A stretch of 64,000 nt of DNA, taken from the NCBI RefSeq assembly GCF_011250565.1, contig NZ_JAANMS010000005.1:62001-126000 (forward strand), read 5' to 3'. The translations under genes and the position numbers were made by a program. The stretch comes from Nocardioides sp. IC4_145. GTDB taxonomy: Bacteria > Actinomycetota > Actinomycetes > Propionibacteriales > Nocardioidaceae. The notes beneath the pieces were generated by a model. That model searched no databases and had not been told where the DNA came from. It worked only from the letters and a program-made list of their open reading frames with translations. Positions 10,501-19,045 of the stretch are shown here, in pieces. Each line of letters starts with the position of its first letter. The stretch's first letter is position 1.

Positions 10501-10970
10501 GCGGAGCGCGCGGCCGGCGCGGCCTCTTCCGCCGGCTGCTCGGCGGGCTGCTCGGCCTGCTCGGCGGCCTGCTCGGCGGCGGGGTCGGTCGCGCGCGGCT
10601 CGTCGGCCGGCTGCTCCGGCGCGGCGGCGGTCTTCTTCGCGGCGGCCTTCTTGGTGGTGGTCCGCTTGGTCGTCCGCTTCGCGGCGGCCTTCTTGGCCGG
10701 CGCCTCGGCCGGGGCCTCGAGCGGCACGTCGACGGACTCGGCCGGCGTGCCGGCGGGCGCGTCCTCGACGGCCGCGGCGGCGGCCTTCTTGGTGGTCCGC
10801 TTGGCCGGCGCCTTCTTCGCGGCGGCCTTCTTGGCGGTGGTCGTCTTCGCCGCCGTCTTCTTGGCGGCGGTCTTGCGCGCGGCGGCCTTCTTGGCCGGCG
10901 CGGCGTCCGCGGGGGCGTCCCCCGCGGCGGTGGTCTCGGTGGGGGCGACCTGCAGGTCGTCGTCAGCCAT
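7569..10970 (-). CDS. rne: Ribonuclease E/G with long disordered N- and C-terminal extensions
   Basis: 1133 residues. The catalytic core (about 420-830) has an S1 RNA-binding domain (455-545), catalytic Asp residues D721 in DVNTG and D765 in VVDFIDM, and the Zn-link CEHC (C823, C826). The first 400 residues are low complexity: Lys/Ala repeats like histone H1 tails (25-120), then acidic Glu/Asp/Gln runs and two poly-Arg blocks (about 261-273 and 330-337). The C-terminal 300 residues are Pro/Ala/Glu-rich, with three copies of VVTRTR (955, 1011, 1066). Two flanking extensions around a central core are known in actinobacterial RNase E. It starts the mRNA-decay and rRNA-processing pathway. The ATG has GAGGAG 6 nt upstream. 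Confidence 0.96.
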   Translation of the reverse strand: MADDDLQVAPTETTAAGDAPADAAPAKKAAARKTAAKKTAAKTTTAKKAAAKKAPAKRTTKKAAAAAVEDAPAGTPAESVDVPLEAPAEAPAKKAAAKRTTKRTTTKKAAAKKTAAAPEQPADEPRATDPAAEQAAEQAEQPAEQPAEEAAPAARSAAVPLFQAPEPVKAPARRTRKKAAPAPEPEPVLEEEPTEDEAEDAALTEVAPGEPTVEPPAQEEATAETSEDAEAGADDQDTDQDTDQDDDQDESQDGEGNGAGRRRRRRGGRRRRKSGGGSDDAESGDANGSDQGGQQGESGDQTSDKADKADKAGKTDKSGDQGGQEQDKDEQESGEGSSSRRRRRRRRSGDNGGDNGEGEESSDKTSPRARQSRTGDDQITAVSGSTRLEAKKQRRREGREAGRRRAPIVSEAEFLARREAVDRVMVIRQRDELTQIGVLEDKVLVEHYVARESQTSLIGNVYLGRVQNVLPSMEAAFIDIGKGRNAVLYAGEVNWSALGHREGQPRKIESVLSSGQSVLVQVTKDPIGHKGARLTSQISLAGRFLVYVPDGTTSGISRKLPDTERSRLKTLLKEIVPDSAGVIVRTAAEGASEDELTRDVERLKARWEDIEKKAKGSGPQLLYGEPDLTLKVVRDLFTEDFSKLVIEGPDAWDTVQGYVEHVAPDLAERLERYEPSEHDGKDVFATYRVEEQIAKALDRKVWLPSGGSLIIDRTEAMTVIDVNTGKFTGSGGNLEETVTKNNLEAAEEVVRQLRLRDIGGIIVVDFIDMVLESNRDLVLRRLVECLGRDRTRHQVAEVTSLGLVQMTRKRIGTGLVESFSENCEHCQGRGVVIHDAPVAPRSEDDGRGGSRGGGRRRGGKGKGDDEQSGQQSGQQSGRGGQNGSQNGGGQGGAGKVPTPAELAAMARHEDKPEDKPADRPADKGGDEPAETTAGSDVTAVPEQPEQAAEPAAPRVVTRTRRRRGGAAPAEQAEQAEQAAPEPAAPEQAAPEQPEPEPEATQPPAEPAAPRVVTRTRRRAASRPAGQPATVTAPEPVVASEPATAEAEPVAAAPAAAETAAPPAPKVVTRTRGRSATRPAGPPAGAAGGSASGAAGHDGPADGVPATDGTESAEDADAASVEHVPVKKKGPRKR

Positions 10971-11266
10971 GTGCTGCTCCTCGGCCCGGTCCCCCGCAGG
11001 GCGGCCGGGCGGTCAGACGCCGCGGACCCGCGTGCACAAGGTCGACGGCGCAAAGCCTTCGGTGGCGGCGACACCCTCCGCGGTGTGCGTCACTGGGTGT
11101 GGGAGGTCACCTGCCGCGGTCGCTGGGCCCTGTCACGGCCGCGTCGCGGTCTGGCGACGACCTGCACCCACCGTGCTCGGCCCGCAGGCTGCGGGCCGGG
11201 CGAGAACGTCGTCGGGTCGACGGGGTCGACCGTCGCCGAGTATCGCACACCACACCCCCGTTGCAG
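10971..11266 (-). other. 296-bp leader region of rne
   Basis: No gene is supported here. It holds a short perfect hairpin (11180-11196, GCCCGCA/TGCGGGC) and a possible extended -10 (TGCGATACT, with the hexamer at 11239-11244, minus strand). That would give rne a 5' leader of about 260 nt. Autoregulation through a long leader is known for E. coli rne; extension to this gene is inference. Confidence 0.35.
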
Positions 11267-11995
11267 TCATGCTCGGGGGCGCAGCGGGTCGCGGACCTCT
11301 CCGGTCGTGGTGTCGAGCGGACCCTGTGCGACGCGGGTCAGCAGCGGTGCCGGGCCGACCGCCAGCGCGGAGACCGCGGCGAGCCCGCTGAGCACGTCGT
11401 CGGGACGGATCGACGGCACGGCGTGTCGCAGCACCAGGTCGAGCCGGGCACCGGCCGGCGAGCCCTCCGGAGCGGGGCCGGCGACGAGCGAGACGACCGG
11501 CACCCGGCAGTCGAGCTCGCGCAGCCCCTTCTTCGTCATCCGCTCCACGACGACGGACTCCGCGGCCAGGAACGCGTCGATCGCGATCGCCGCCTCGGTC
11601 GGCTGCGCCGCGACGTCGGCCCACCAGTGGCTGGCCTCCAGCAGGTCGGCCAGCGACCCGCCCGCCGACTCGACGACCTCCAGCACGTCGAGGCCGGGCG
11701 GCAGGGCCTCCTCGAGGCTGGCATGGATGGAGGCCGGGTCGACGACCTCGGCCAACCCGATCTCGAGGTACTCCGCCTCGCTGGCCGACCCCGTCGGTGC
11801 GGCGCCGGCGTACGAGATGCGCGGGTGGGGGTTGAAGCCCGAGGAGTACGCCATCGGCACCCGCGCGCGGAACACCGCGCGCTCGAAGGCCCGGCTGAAG
11901 TCGCGGTGGCTGGTGAACCGGAGCCGGCCGCGCTTGGCGTACCGGATCCGCAGCCGCTGGACGGGCGGGGCCTGCTGCTCGGGCTGCTGACGCAC
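11267..11995 (-). CDS. TIGR03936-family (DUF2344) radical-SAM-associated protein
   Basis: 242 residues. Conserved blocks are RLRIRYAKRGRLRFTSHRDF near the N-terminus, MAYSSGFNPHPRISYA and EYLEIGL. This family normally sits beside, or is fused to, a B12-binding radical SAM protein of the TIGR03960 type. That partner is here at 16974-18965, about 5 kb away. The pair is presumed to act on RNA or a ribosomal component because it clusters with rne-rplU-rpmA, but no reaction is established. The GTG start has TAGGAT 6 nt before it, so the gene is probably leaderless. Confidence 0.88.
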   Translation of the reverse strand: MRQQPEQQAPPVQRLRIRYAKRGRLRFTSHRDFSRAFERAVFRARVPMAYSSGFNPHPRISYAGAAPTGSASEAEYLEIGLAEVVDPASIHASLEEALPPGLDVLEVVESAGGSLADLLEASHWWADVAAQPTEAAIAIDAFLAAESVVVERMTKKGLRELDCRVPVVSLVAGPAPEGSPAGARLDLVLRHAVPSIRPDDVLSGLAAVSALAVGPAPLLTRVAQGPLDTTTGEVRDPLRPRA

Positions 11996-12001
11996 CCGCG
12001 G

Positions 12002-12007
12002 ATCCTA
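12002..12007 (-). promoter_or_regulatory. -10 box for the leaderless TIGR03936 gene
   Basis: TAGGAT (minus strand) followed by 6 nt and then GTG. Transcription would start at or next to the start codon. Confidence 0.6.
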
Positions 12008-12056
12008 CGGCCCGCGGTCCTCGCCCAGCGGATCGGCGGAGGTCAGGCGCCGTTCT

Positions 12057-13211
12057 TCACGACCGGTCCCTCATCGCCGGCGAGGGGTAGACGGTGCCGA
12101 CCCGCTCCCCCGCGAGCCACGCCGTGAGCCGGGCCGCCTCGGCGTCGAGCTGCGCGCGGGCTGCGACGGGGACGTCCTCGACGAGCCGCACCGCCACCGT
12201 GCCGGCGGCGTCCTGCACCCAGCAGCCGACGACGCGGCCGTTCCACCAGGCGGTCGTGCCGGCATTGCCGTTGCGGTCGAAGAGCAGCGGGGCGTGCGGC
12301 CCGAGGTACCACCCGCGTTCCTTCCACCCCATCACCGCGGCGTCGAGCACCGGCAGCAGCGCGGCCCAGTCCGCGGGCGTGGCGACCGGCTCCAGGTCGT
12401 CGGGGAGCAGCCAGCCGGTGCCGCCGCCGTCGACCGTGACCTCGACGGCGCCGACGTCGGCGAGGGCGGCCCGGACGGCCCCCTTGGTCGCGCCGAGCCA
12501 CCAGACCAGGTCGGCCTCGGTGCCGGGCCCGAAGGACCACAGCCAGCGGCGCACCAGCGCGGCGTACCCCTCCGCGGTCGGGAGCGGCGCGGGCACCTCG
12601 CCGAGCCAGTGCTCCACGAGCGTCCACCGGGGGCGGGAGACCCGCCAGTGCTGGGTGTTGGTGCCGCGGACGACGAGGGCGTCCGCGCCGAGGCCGGTGA
12701 GGGTGCGGTTGGTGTACGTCGGGCCGATGCCGCCCGCCGTGGCGACCGCGGCGAGGGCCGGCAGGCCGGCCCGGATCTCCGCGGCGGTCAGCCCGTCGGG
12801 CCGGGTGGCGAGCAGCGCGAGCACCTCGTCGCGGACCGCCCGCACCCACGTCTCGCCGTCCTCGACGTGCCCCTCGCGCACGACGTCCTTGACCATCCGG
12901 GCACGCTCGGTCGCCGCGACCCGTGCGGACGCGCTGCCCCACGCTGCCGGCAGCAGGTCGCGGGGGAAGACGAAGAGCGTCCGTCGCATCGCCAGCTGCT
13001 TGACCAGCGTCCGGTCCGTCTCGAGCGCCCGGTCGAGGTCGGCGCGGACGAAGCCCTCGACGCGCGCCCACAGGGAGAGGTACGGCGTCGCCGGCTCCGT
13101 CGAGTGCAGCACCGTGACCGCCGCCGTGGCCGTCTCCGGGTCCGGCAGCCGCGAGCCGGGCGCCAGCCCGTGCCGCACCCCCAGCCGCGCCCGCCTCTCC
13201 TCGTCGGTCAC
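12057..13211 (-). CDS. Winged-helix DNA-binding domain protein (crosslink-repair glycosylase YcaQ-like)
   Basis: 384 residues. The family (PF06224) is built from tandem winged-helix folds and includes the interstrand-crosslink glycosylases AlkX/YcaQ and AZL. Visible motifs are LAMRRTLFVFPRDLLP (about 80-95), DGLTAAEIR, PTYTNRTL and a C-terminal LFDRNGNAGTTAWWNGRVVG. The catalytic QxQ of YcaQ is not evident; QLAMRR is the nearest stretch, so DNA repair is an inference from the fold. The GTG at 13211 is preferred over frames reaching 13256, which would run into the divergent EEP gene's promoter. Confidence 0.75.
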   Translation of the reverse strand: MTDEERRARLGVRHGLAPGSRLPDPETATAAVTVLHSTEPATPYLSLWARVEGFVRADLDRALETDRTLVKQLAMRRTLFVFPRDLLPAAWGSASARVAATERARMVKDVVREGHVEDGETWVRAVRDEVLALLATRPDGLTAAEIRAGLPALAAVATAGGIGPTYTNRTLTGLGADALVVRGTNTQHWRVSRPRWTLVEHWLGEVPAPLPTAEGYAALVRRWLWSFGPGTEADLVWWLGATKGAVRAALADVGAVEVTVDGGGTGWLLPDDLEPVATPADWAALLPVLDAAVMGWKERGWYLGPHAPLLFDRNGNAGTTAWWNGRVVGCWVQDAAGTVAVRLVEDVPVAARAQLDAEAARLTAWLAGERVGTVYPSPAMRDRS

Positions 13212-13226
13212 GTGGCGCACGGCGCC

Positions 13227-13232
13227 TATCCT
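13227..13232 (+). promoter_or_regulatory. -10 box for the leaderless EEP gene
   Basis: TATCCT followed by 6 nt (GCACGA) and the GTG start at 13239. Confidence 0.6.
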
Positions 13233-13238
13233 GCACGA

Positions 13239-14234
13239 GTGCTTCGCTGGGTCCACGGGCTCTTCGCGCTCCTCGCCCTGGCGACGATCGTGGCGCTCGT
13301 CGTGCTCTGGCCCCGACCCGACCGCGTGCCCGACGGGCAGCCGGGACCGCCCAGCGCCATCCCGCAGCCGACCGGCCCGTCGGCCACCGGGACCCCCGGC
13401 GCGCCGTCCCCGAGCGGATCATCCGGGCCGACCGGGCCGCCGACCCTCCCCACCGAGCCGACCCAGACCTGCGTCGACCCGGCCCCCGACCGCGTGGTCG
13501 TGCTGAGCTTCAACATCCACGGCGGGCTCGGCGGCGGGGGGCTGAACCTCGAGCGGATCGCCCAGGAGATCGAGGCCTGGGACGCCGACGTGGTGCTGCT
13601 GCAGGAGGTCGACCGGTTCCGCGCGCGGTCGGCCTTCGTCGACGAGCCGACCTGGCTGGGCACGCGGCTGGACATGAACGTCGTCTTCGGGCGCAATGTC
13701 GTCCGCAACCCCGAGCGGCGCGGTGCCCCGAGGTCGGAGTACGGCACCGCGCTCCTCAGCCGGCTGCCCGTCGAGCGCTGGGAGAACCGGATGCTCCCCC
13801 GGTGGCCCGGCCAGGAGCAGCGCGGCCTGCTCCGCGCGACGCTCGACCTCCACGGCCGGTCGCTCGACGTCTACGGCACGCACCTCCAGCACACGCGCGG
13901 CAGCATCCGGATCGTCCAGCTCCGCGCGGTGCGCCGGATGGTGGCGCAGCGGTCCGGCTCGGAGGTGCCGTTCGTCCTCGGCGGCGACCTCAACGCCACG
14001 CCGGACTCCCCCGCGATGGACGTGGCGCGCACCTTCGCCCTGGACCCGTGGCCCGTCGTCGGCGAAGGGAGGGGGCTGACGGTCCCGCCCCGGGTGCCCC
14101 GACGGAGAATCGACTACGTGCTGCACTCCCCCCACCTCCTCCCGACGAGCGCGCAGGTGCTGCGCTCGGCGATCAGCGACCACCGCGCCGTGCGCGTGAC
14201 CTTCGACGTGCCGCGACCCGGGTGCGGGCGGTGA
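13239..14234 (+). CDS. Secreted/anchored endonuclease/exonuclease/phosphatase family protein
   Basis: 331 residues. An N-terminal hydrophobic anchor (about 8-26) and a Pro/Ser/Thr-rich linker (about 30-85) lead to a full EEP domain: LSFNIHGGLG, the metal Glu in LLQEVDRF, YGTHLQHT, GGDLNATPDSP and the terminal SDHRAVRVTF. All catalytic residues are present, so it should be an active extracytoplasmic phosphodiesterase or phosphatase of unknown substrate. The GTG start is set by the TATCCT box 6 nt upstream and by loss of homology beyond it. The stop overlaps the MFS gene's GTG (GTGA), so the two are cotranscribed. Confidence 0.87.
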   Translation: MLRWVHGLFALLALATIVALVVLWPRPDRVPDGQPGPPSAIPQPTGPSATGTPGAPSPSGSSGPTGPPTLPTEPTQTCVDPAPDRVVVLSFNIHGGLGGGGLNLERIAQEIEAWDADVVLLQEVDRFRARSAFVDEPTWLGTRLDMNVVFGRNVVRNPERRGAPRSEYGTALLSRLPVERWENRMLPRWPGQEQRGLLRATLDLHGRSLDVYGTHLQHTRGSIRIVQLRAVRRMVAQRSGSEVPFVLGGDLNATPDSPAMDVARTFALDPWPVVGEGRGLTVPPRVPRRRIDYVLHSPHLLPTSAQVLRSAISDHRAVRVTFDVPRPGCGR

Positions 14235-15442
14235 CCGCGCGGCGTACCTCCCTGCTCCTGGTCGCCGGCGTCCTGCTGCTCTCGCTCAACCTCCGCCCGG
14301 CCGCGGTCAGCGTCGGGCCGGTGCTGGGCGAGGTGCGCGACGCGTTCGGGATGTCCGGCGCGACCGCGGGCCTGCTGACCTCGTTGCCCGTCCTGGCGTT
14401 CGCGCTGTTCGGCGCGCTCGCGCCCACGGCCGCGCGGGTCGTCGGGGTGCACCGGGTGACCCTGCTGGCGCTGCTGGTCGTCGGCGGCGGGCTGCTCGGC
14501 CGCTCCGCCACCGACAGCGAGACGCTCTTCCTGGTGCTGTCGCTGCTGGCGCTGGCCGGGATGGCGATGGCGAACGTGCTGCTGCCGTCGCTGGTCAAGC
14601 TGCACTTCCCCGACCGGATCGGGGCGATGACCGCGGCGTACACCACCGCGCTCGCCGTCGGCCTGACCGCCTCGCTCGCGCTCACCGTGCCCGTCGCGGA
14701 GGCGGCCGGGAGCTGGCGCACCGGCCTCGGCGTCTGGGCTGTCCTCGCGCTCCTCGCGGCGCTGCCGTGGCTGGGGCTCGTCGCGCACGACCGGCGCCCG
14801 CCCGACGGCCCGGCCGGGCGCGCGGTGCGCTACCTCGACGTCGCGCGGACGCCGCTCGGCATCGCGATGGCGGTGTTCTTCGGGCTGCAGTCGCTCCAGG
14901 CGTACGCCGTGTTCGGCTGGTTCGCGCAGCTGTGGCGCGACAGCGGGTGGTCCCCGACGGCGGCCGGCCTGCTCGTCGCGCTGATCGCCGGCGTCAGCAT
15001 CCCGCTCTCGCTGTGGCTGCCGCGGCTGCTCGCCTCGCGGGACAACCCGCTCGGCGTGCTGCTCGCGGTCATCGCCTGCTACCCGATCGGCTACGGCGGG
15101 ATGCTCGTCGCGCCCTACTCCCTCGCCCCGCTGTGGGCGGTGCTCGTCGGCACGGCCGCCTGCACCTTCCCGCTGATCCTCACGCTCGTCGGCCTGCGCG
15201 CCCGCACCGCCGAGGGGACCGCGACGCTGTCGGCGTTCACCCAGTCGGCCGGCTACCTGCTCGCCGCCCTCGGTCCGTTCGCCATCGGGGTGGTCCACGA
15301 CGCCACCGGCGGCTGGGACTGGCCGGTCGCCCTGCTGCTCGTCCTCAGCCTGCCGCTGGGGTTGCTCGCGGCGTACGTCGCCAAGCCGCACGCGATCGAG
15401 GACCAGCTCGACCGGCGCACCCCGGAGCGTGTCGCGTCGTAG
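14231..15442 (+). CDS. MFS transporter, CynX/NimT (cyanate permease) type
   Basis: 403 residues with about 12 membrane helices. The N-terminal LLSLNLRPAAVSVGPVL motif is characteristic of the CynX/NimT/YycB subfamily, whose members move small anions such as cyanate or act as nitroimidazole efflux pumps. The cargo cannot be told from sequence. It is coupled to the upstream EEP gene by a 4-nt overlap. Its stop codon TAG is part of a TAGGGT box (15440-15445) that may drive the next gene. Confidence 0.85.
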   Translation: MTARRTSLLLVAGVLLLSLNLRPAAVSVGPVLGEVRDAFGMSGATAGLLTSLPVLAFALFGALAPTAARVVGVHRVTLLALLVVGGGLLGRSATDSETLFLVLSLLALAGMAMANVLLPSLVKLHFPDRIGAMTAAYTTALAVGLTASLALTVPVAEAAGSWRTGLGVWAVLALLAALPWLGLVAHDRRPPDGPAGRAVRYLDVARTPLGIAMAVFFGLQSLQAYAVFGWFAQLWRDSGWSPTAAGLLVALIAGVSIPLSLWLPRLLASRDNPLGVLLAVIACYPIGYGGMLVAPYSLAPLWAVLVGTAACTFPLILTLVGLRARTAEGTATLSAFTQSAGYLLAALGPFAIGVVHDATGGWDWPVALLLVLSLPLGLLAAYVAKPHAIEDQLDRRTPERVAS

Positions 15443-15445
15443 GGT
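15440..15445 (+). promoter_or_regulatory. Candidate -10 box of the Rv2525c-like gene
   Basis: TAGGGT overlapping the MFS stop codon, about 30 nt before the next ATG, which also has GGGAGG at good spacing. The leader would be about 24 nt. Confidence 0.4.
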
Positions 15446-15475
15446 GACGCGACGCTAAGGCCTCGGGAGGCTTCG

Positions 15476-16819
15476 ATGACCGGTCCGCTCCGACCGCCGC
15501 TCGGCGTGTTCGTCGCCGCTCTCGCGATGCTGGCGCTGCTCGGCGGCCTGCTGGCGCCGGCCTCTGCGGCGCCCCCCGGCCCGGCGGCGCGGCCGATGCC
15601 CGGTGCGTTCACGGGGTACGCCTTCGACGCCCGGTGCGCGCCGACCCAGGCCGAGATGGACGTGTGGCGCCGGCACTCGCCGTTCTGGGGAGTCGGGGTG
15701 TACGTCGGCGGCTCGACGATGGCGTGCCGGCCCGACCCCGCCGACCCGGCCTCCGGGCAGCCCCACCTGGACGCGACCTGGGTGCGGCGCCAGACCGCCG
15801 CCGGCTGGCGGGTCCTGCCGATCTGGGTCGGTCCGCAGGCCTCGTGCTCGGGCTACGCCGACCGGATCGACCCCGCGCCCGCCGGCGCATACGCCGCGGC
15901 GGACGCGCAGGGCCGTGCCGAGGCGACCGCGGCGGTCGAGCGCGCCCGCGCGCTGGGCATCGACGCCCGCAGCACGCTCTGGTACGACCTCGAGGACTTC
16001 GACCTCGCCGGCGACGACTGCCGCCGCTCCGCGCTGCGGTTCCTCTCCGGCTGGACCGAGGCACTGCACGACCTCGGCCACCGCTCGGGGGTCTACTCCA
16101 ACATCGCCGCCGGCATCCACGCGCTCGACAACGCCGACAACCTCTCCCCCGGCTCCTACACGATGCCCGACCAGGTCTGGTTCGCCTGGGCCAACGGCCG
16201 CGCGGACACCGTCGTCTCCGACAAGGTCCGACCGGGCAGCTGGGCCGGCGAGCGCGTGCACCAGTACGCCCTCGACGAGACCGCGACGTACGGCGGCGTC
16301 ACCCTGACCATCGACCGCAACTACCTCGAGGTCGGCGGTGGCTCGGTCGCTCCGCCGGCGCCGCGCGCCTGCGGCGGGGTGCGGTTGGACCGCGTCTCCT
16401 ACCCGACGCTGGCGAAGGGTCGCCGCGGCCAGGTCGTCCGCACCGCGCAGTGCCTGCTGCGCAAGGCCGCGGCGTACCGCGGCAAGGTCGACGGCCGGTT
16501 CGACGCCGACGTCGCCCGCGTGGTCCGCCGGCACCAGCGGCTGACGGGGCTGCCCGTCTCCGGCCGGGTCGACCGCCGCACCTGGGTCTCGCTGCTGGCC
16601 CGCGGCCAGGCTCCCCTGCTCAAGGAGGGCTCGGCCGAGGACGCCGTGCGCCGCCTCCAGCGCTCGCTCGTCGCCACCGGCGCCCGGCTCCGCGTCACCG
16701 GCGTGCTCGACCGGGCGACCTCGCGCGCGGTCGCGACCTACCAGCGCCGGGCCGGGCTCACCGCCGACGGCGTCGTCGCGCCCGACACCTGGGCGGCGCT
16801 GCGTCGCGGGCGGGTCTGA
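15476..16819 (+). CDS. Secreted DUF1906 (Rv2525c-like glycoside hydrolase-like) protein with peptidoglycan-binding repeats
   Basis: 447 residues. A signal peptide (about 1-32, ending ASA) leads to a DUF1906 TIM-barrel-like domain (about 42-290) with GYAFDARCAPT, LWYDLEDFD and YSNIAAG. It is followed by two PG_binding_1 domains (about 310-375 and 380-445; VDGRFDADVARVVRRHQ and TADGVVAPDTWAALR). M. tuberculosis Rv2525c has this glycosidase-like fold and is Tat-exported. Here a cell-wall target is strongly suggested by the two binding domains. No twin-arginine motif is seen, so Sec export is likelier. GGGAGG precedes the ATG. Confidence 0.88.
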   Translation: MTGPLRPPLGVFVAALAMLALLGGLLAPASAAPPGPAARPMPGAFTGYAFDARCAPTQAEMDVWRRHSPFWGVGVYVGGSTMACRPDPADPASGQPHLDATWVRRQTAAGWRVLPIWVGPQASCSGYADRIDPAPAGAYAAADAQGRAEATAAVERARALGIDARSTLWYDLEDFDLAGDDCRRSALRFLSGWTEALHDLGHRSGVYSNIAAGIHALDNADNLSPGSYTMPDQVWFAWANGRADTVVSDKVRPGSWAGERVHQYALDETATYGGVTLTIDRNYLEVGGGSVAPPAPRACGGVRLDRVSYPTLAKGRRGQVVRTAQCLLRKAAAYRGKVDGRFDADVARVVRRHQRLTGLPVSGRVDRRTWVSLLARGQAPLLKEGSAEDAVRRLQRSLVATGARLRVTGVLDRATSRAVATYQRRAGLTADGVVAPDTWAALRRGRV

Positions 16820-16872
16820 CCGCTCGGCTCAGGCGCCGCCGGCCTGGGGGCGAGGTGGCTCCTCGGGCGACA

Positions 16873-16958
16873 CAACCGCGCCATTGCGCTGGAATGTCGC
16901 GCCACCGGCTCAGACCGGCGCTACAACCGCGCAATTGCGCCGGAATGTCGCGCCACCG
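16873..16958. repeat. Two 36-bp direct repeats between convergent genes
   Basis: Copies at 16873-16908 and 16923-16958 differ at two positions and start 50 bp apart. Each holds a GCGC-A/C-ATTGCGC core; in the second copy GCGCAATTGCGC is a perfect palindrome. They occupy the gap between the Rv2525c-like gene and the radical SAM gene, both of which end here. Confidence 0.85.
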
Positions 16959-16973
16959 ACCGCCAGCGACAGC

Positions 16974-18965
<1,992 letters not shown>

Positions 18966-19031
18966 GCGGGACCTCACGAGGGACGGCGGGGAGCGTGCTG
19001 GGGACCGGCCAAGCCTACGTGCGGGGACCGA

Positions 19032-19037
19032 TAGGTT
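19032..19037 (+). promoter_or_regulatory. -10 box for leaderless chaA
   Basis: TAGGTT, then 8 nt, then ATG at 19046. No Shine-Dalgarno is seen. Confidence 0.5.
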
Positions 19038-19045
19038 GGGAACTG

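Noticed and set aside
7605-11990. A 1461-codon open frame on the plus strand opposite rne
   Set aside because: It is an antisense shadow of a G+C-rich low-complexity gene; its translation is Leu/Gly/Arg-rich repeats with no recognisable domain, and rne has clear catalytic motifs.
12057-16819. Integrated mobile element in the accessory segment
   Set aside because: No integrase, transposase, tRNA target, direct repeat ends or change of base composition was seen; the segment looks like ordinary gene gain.
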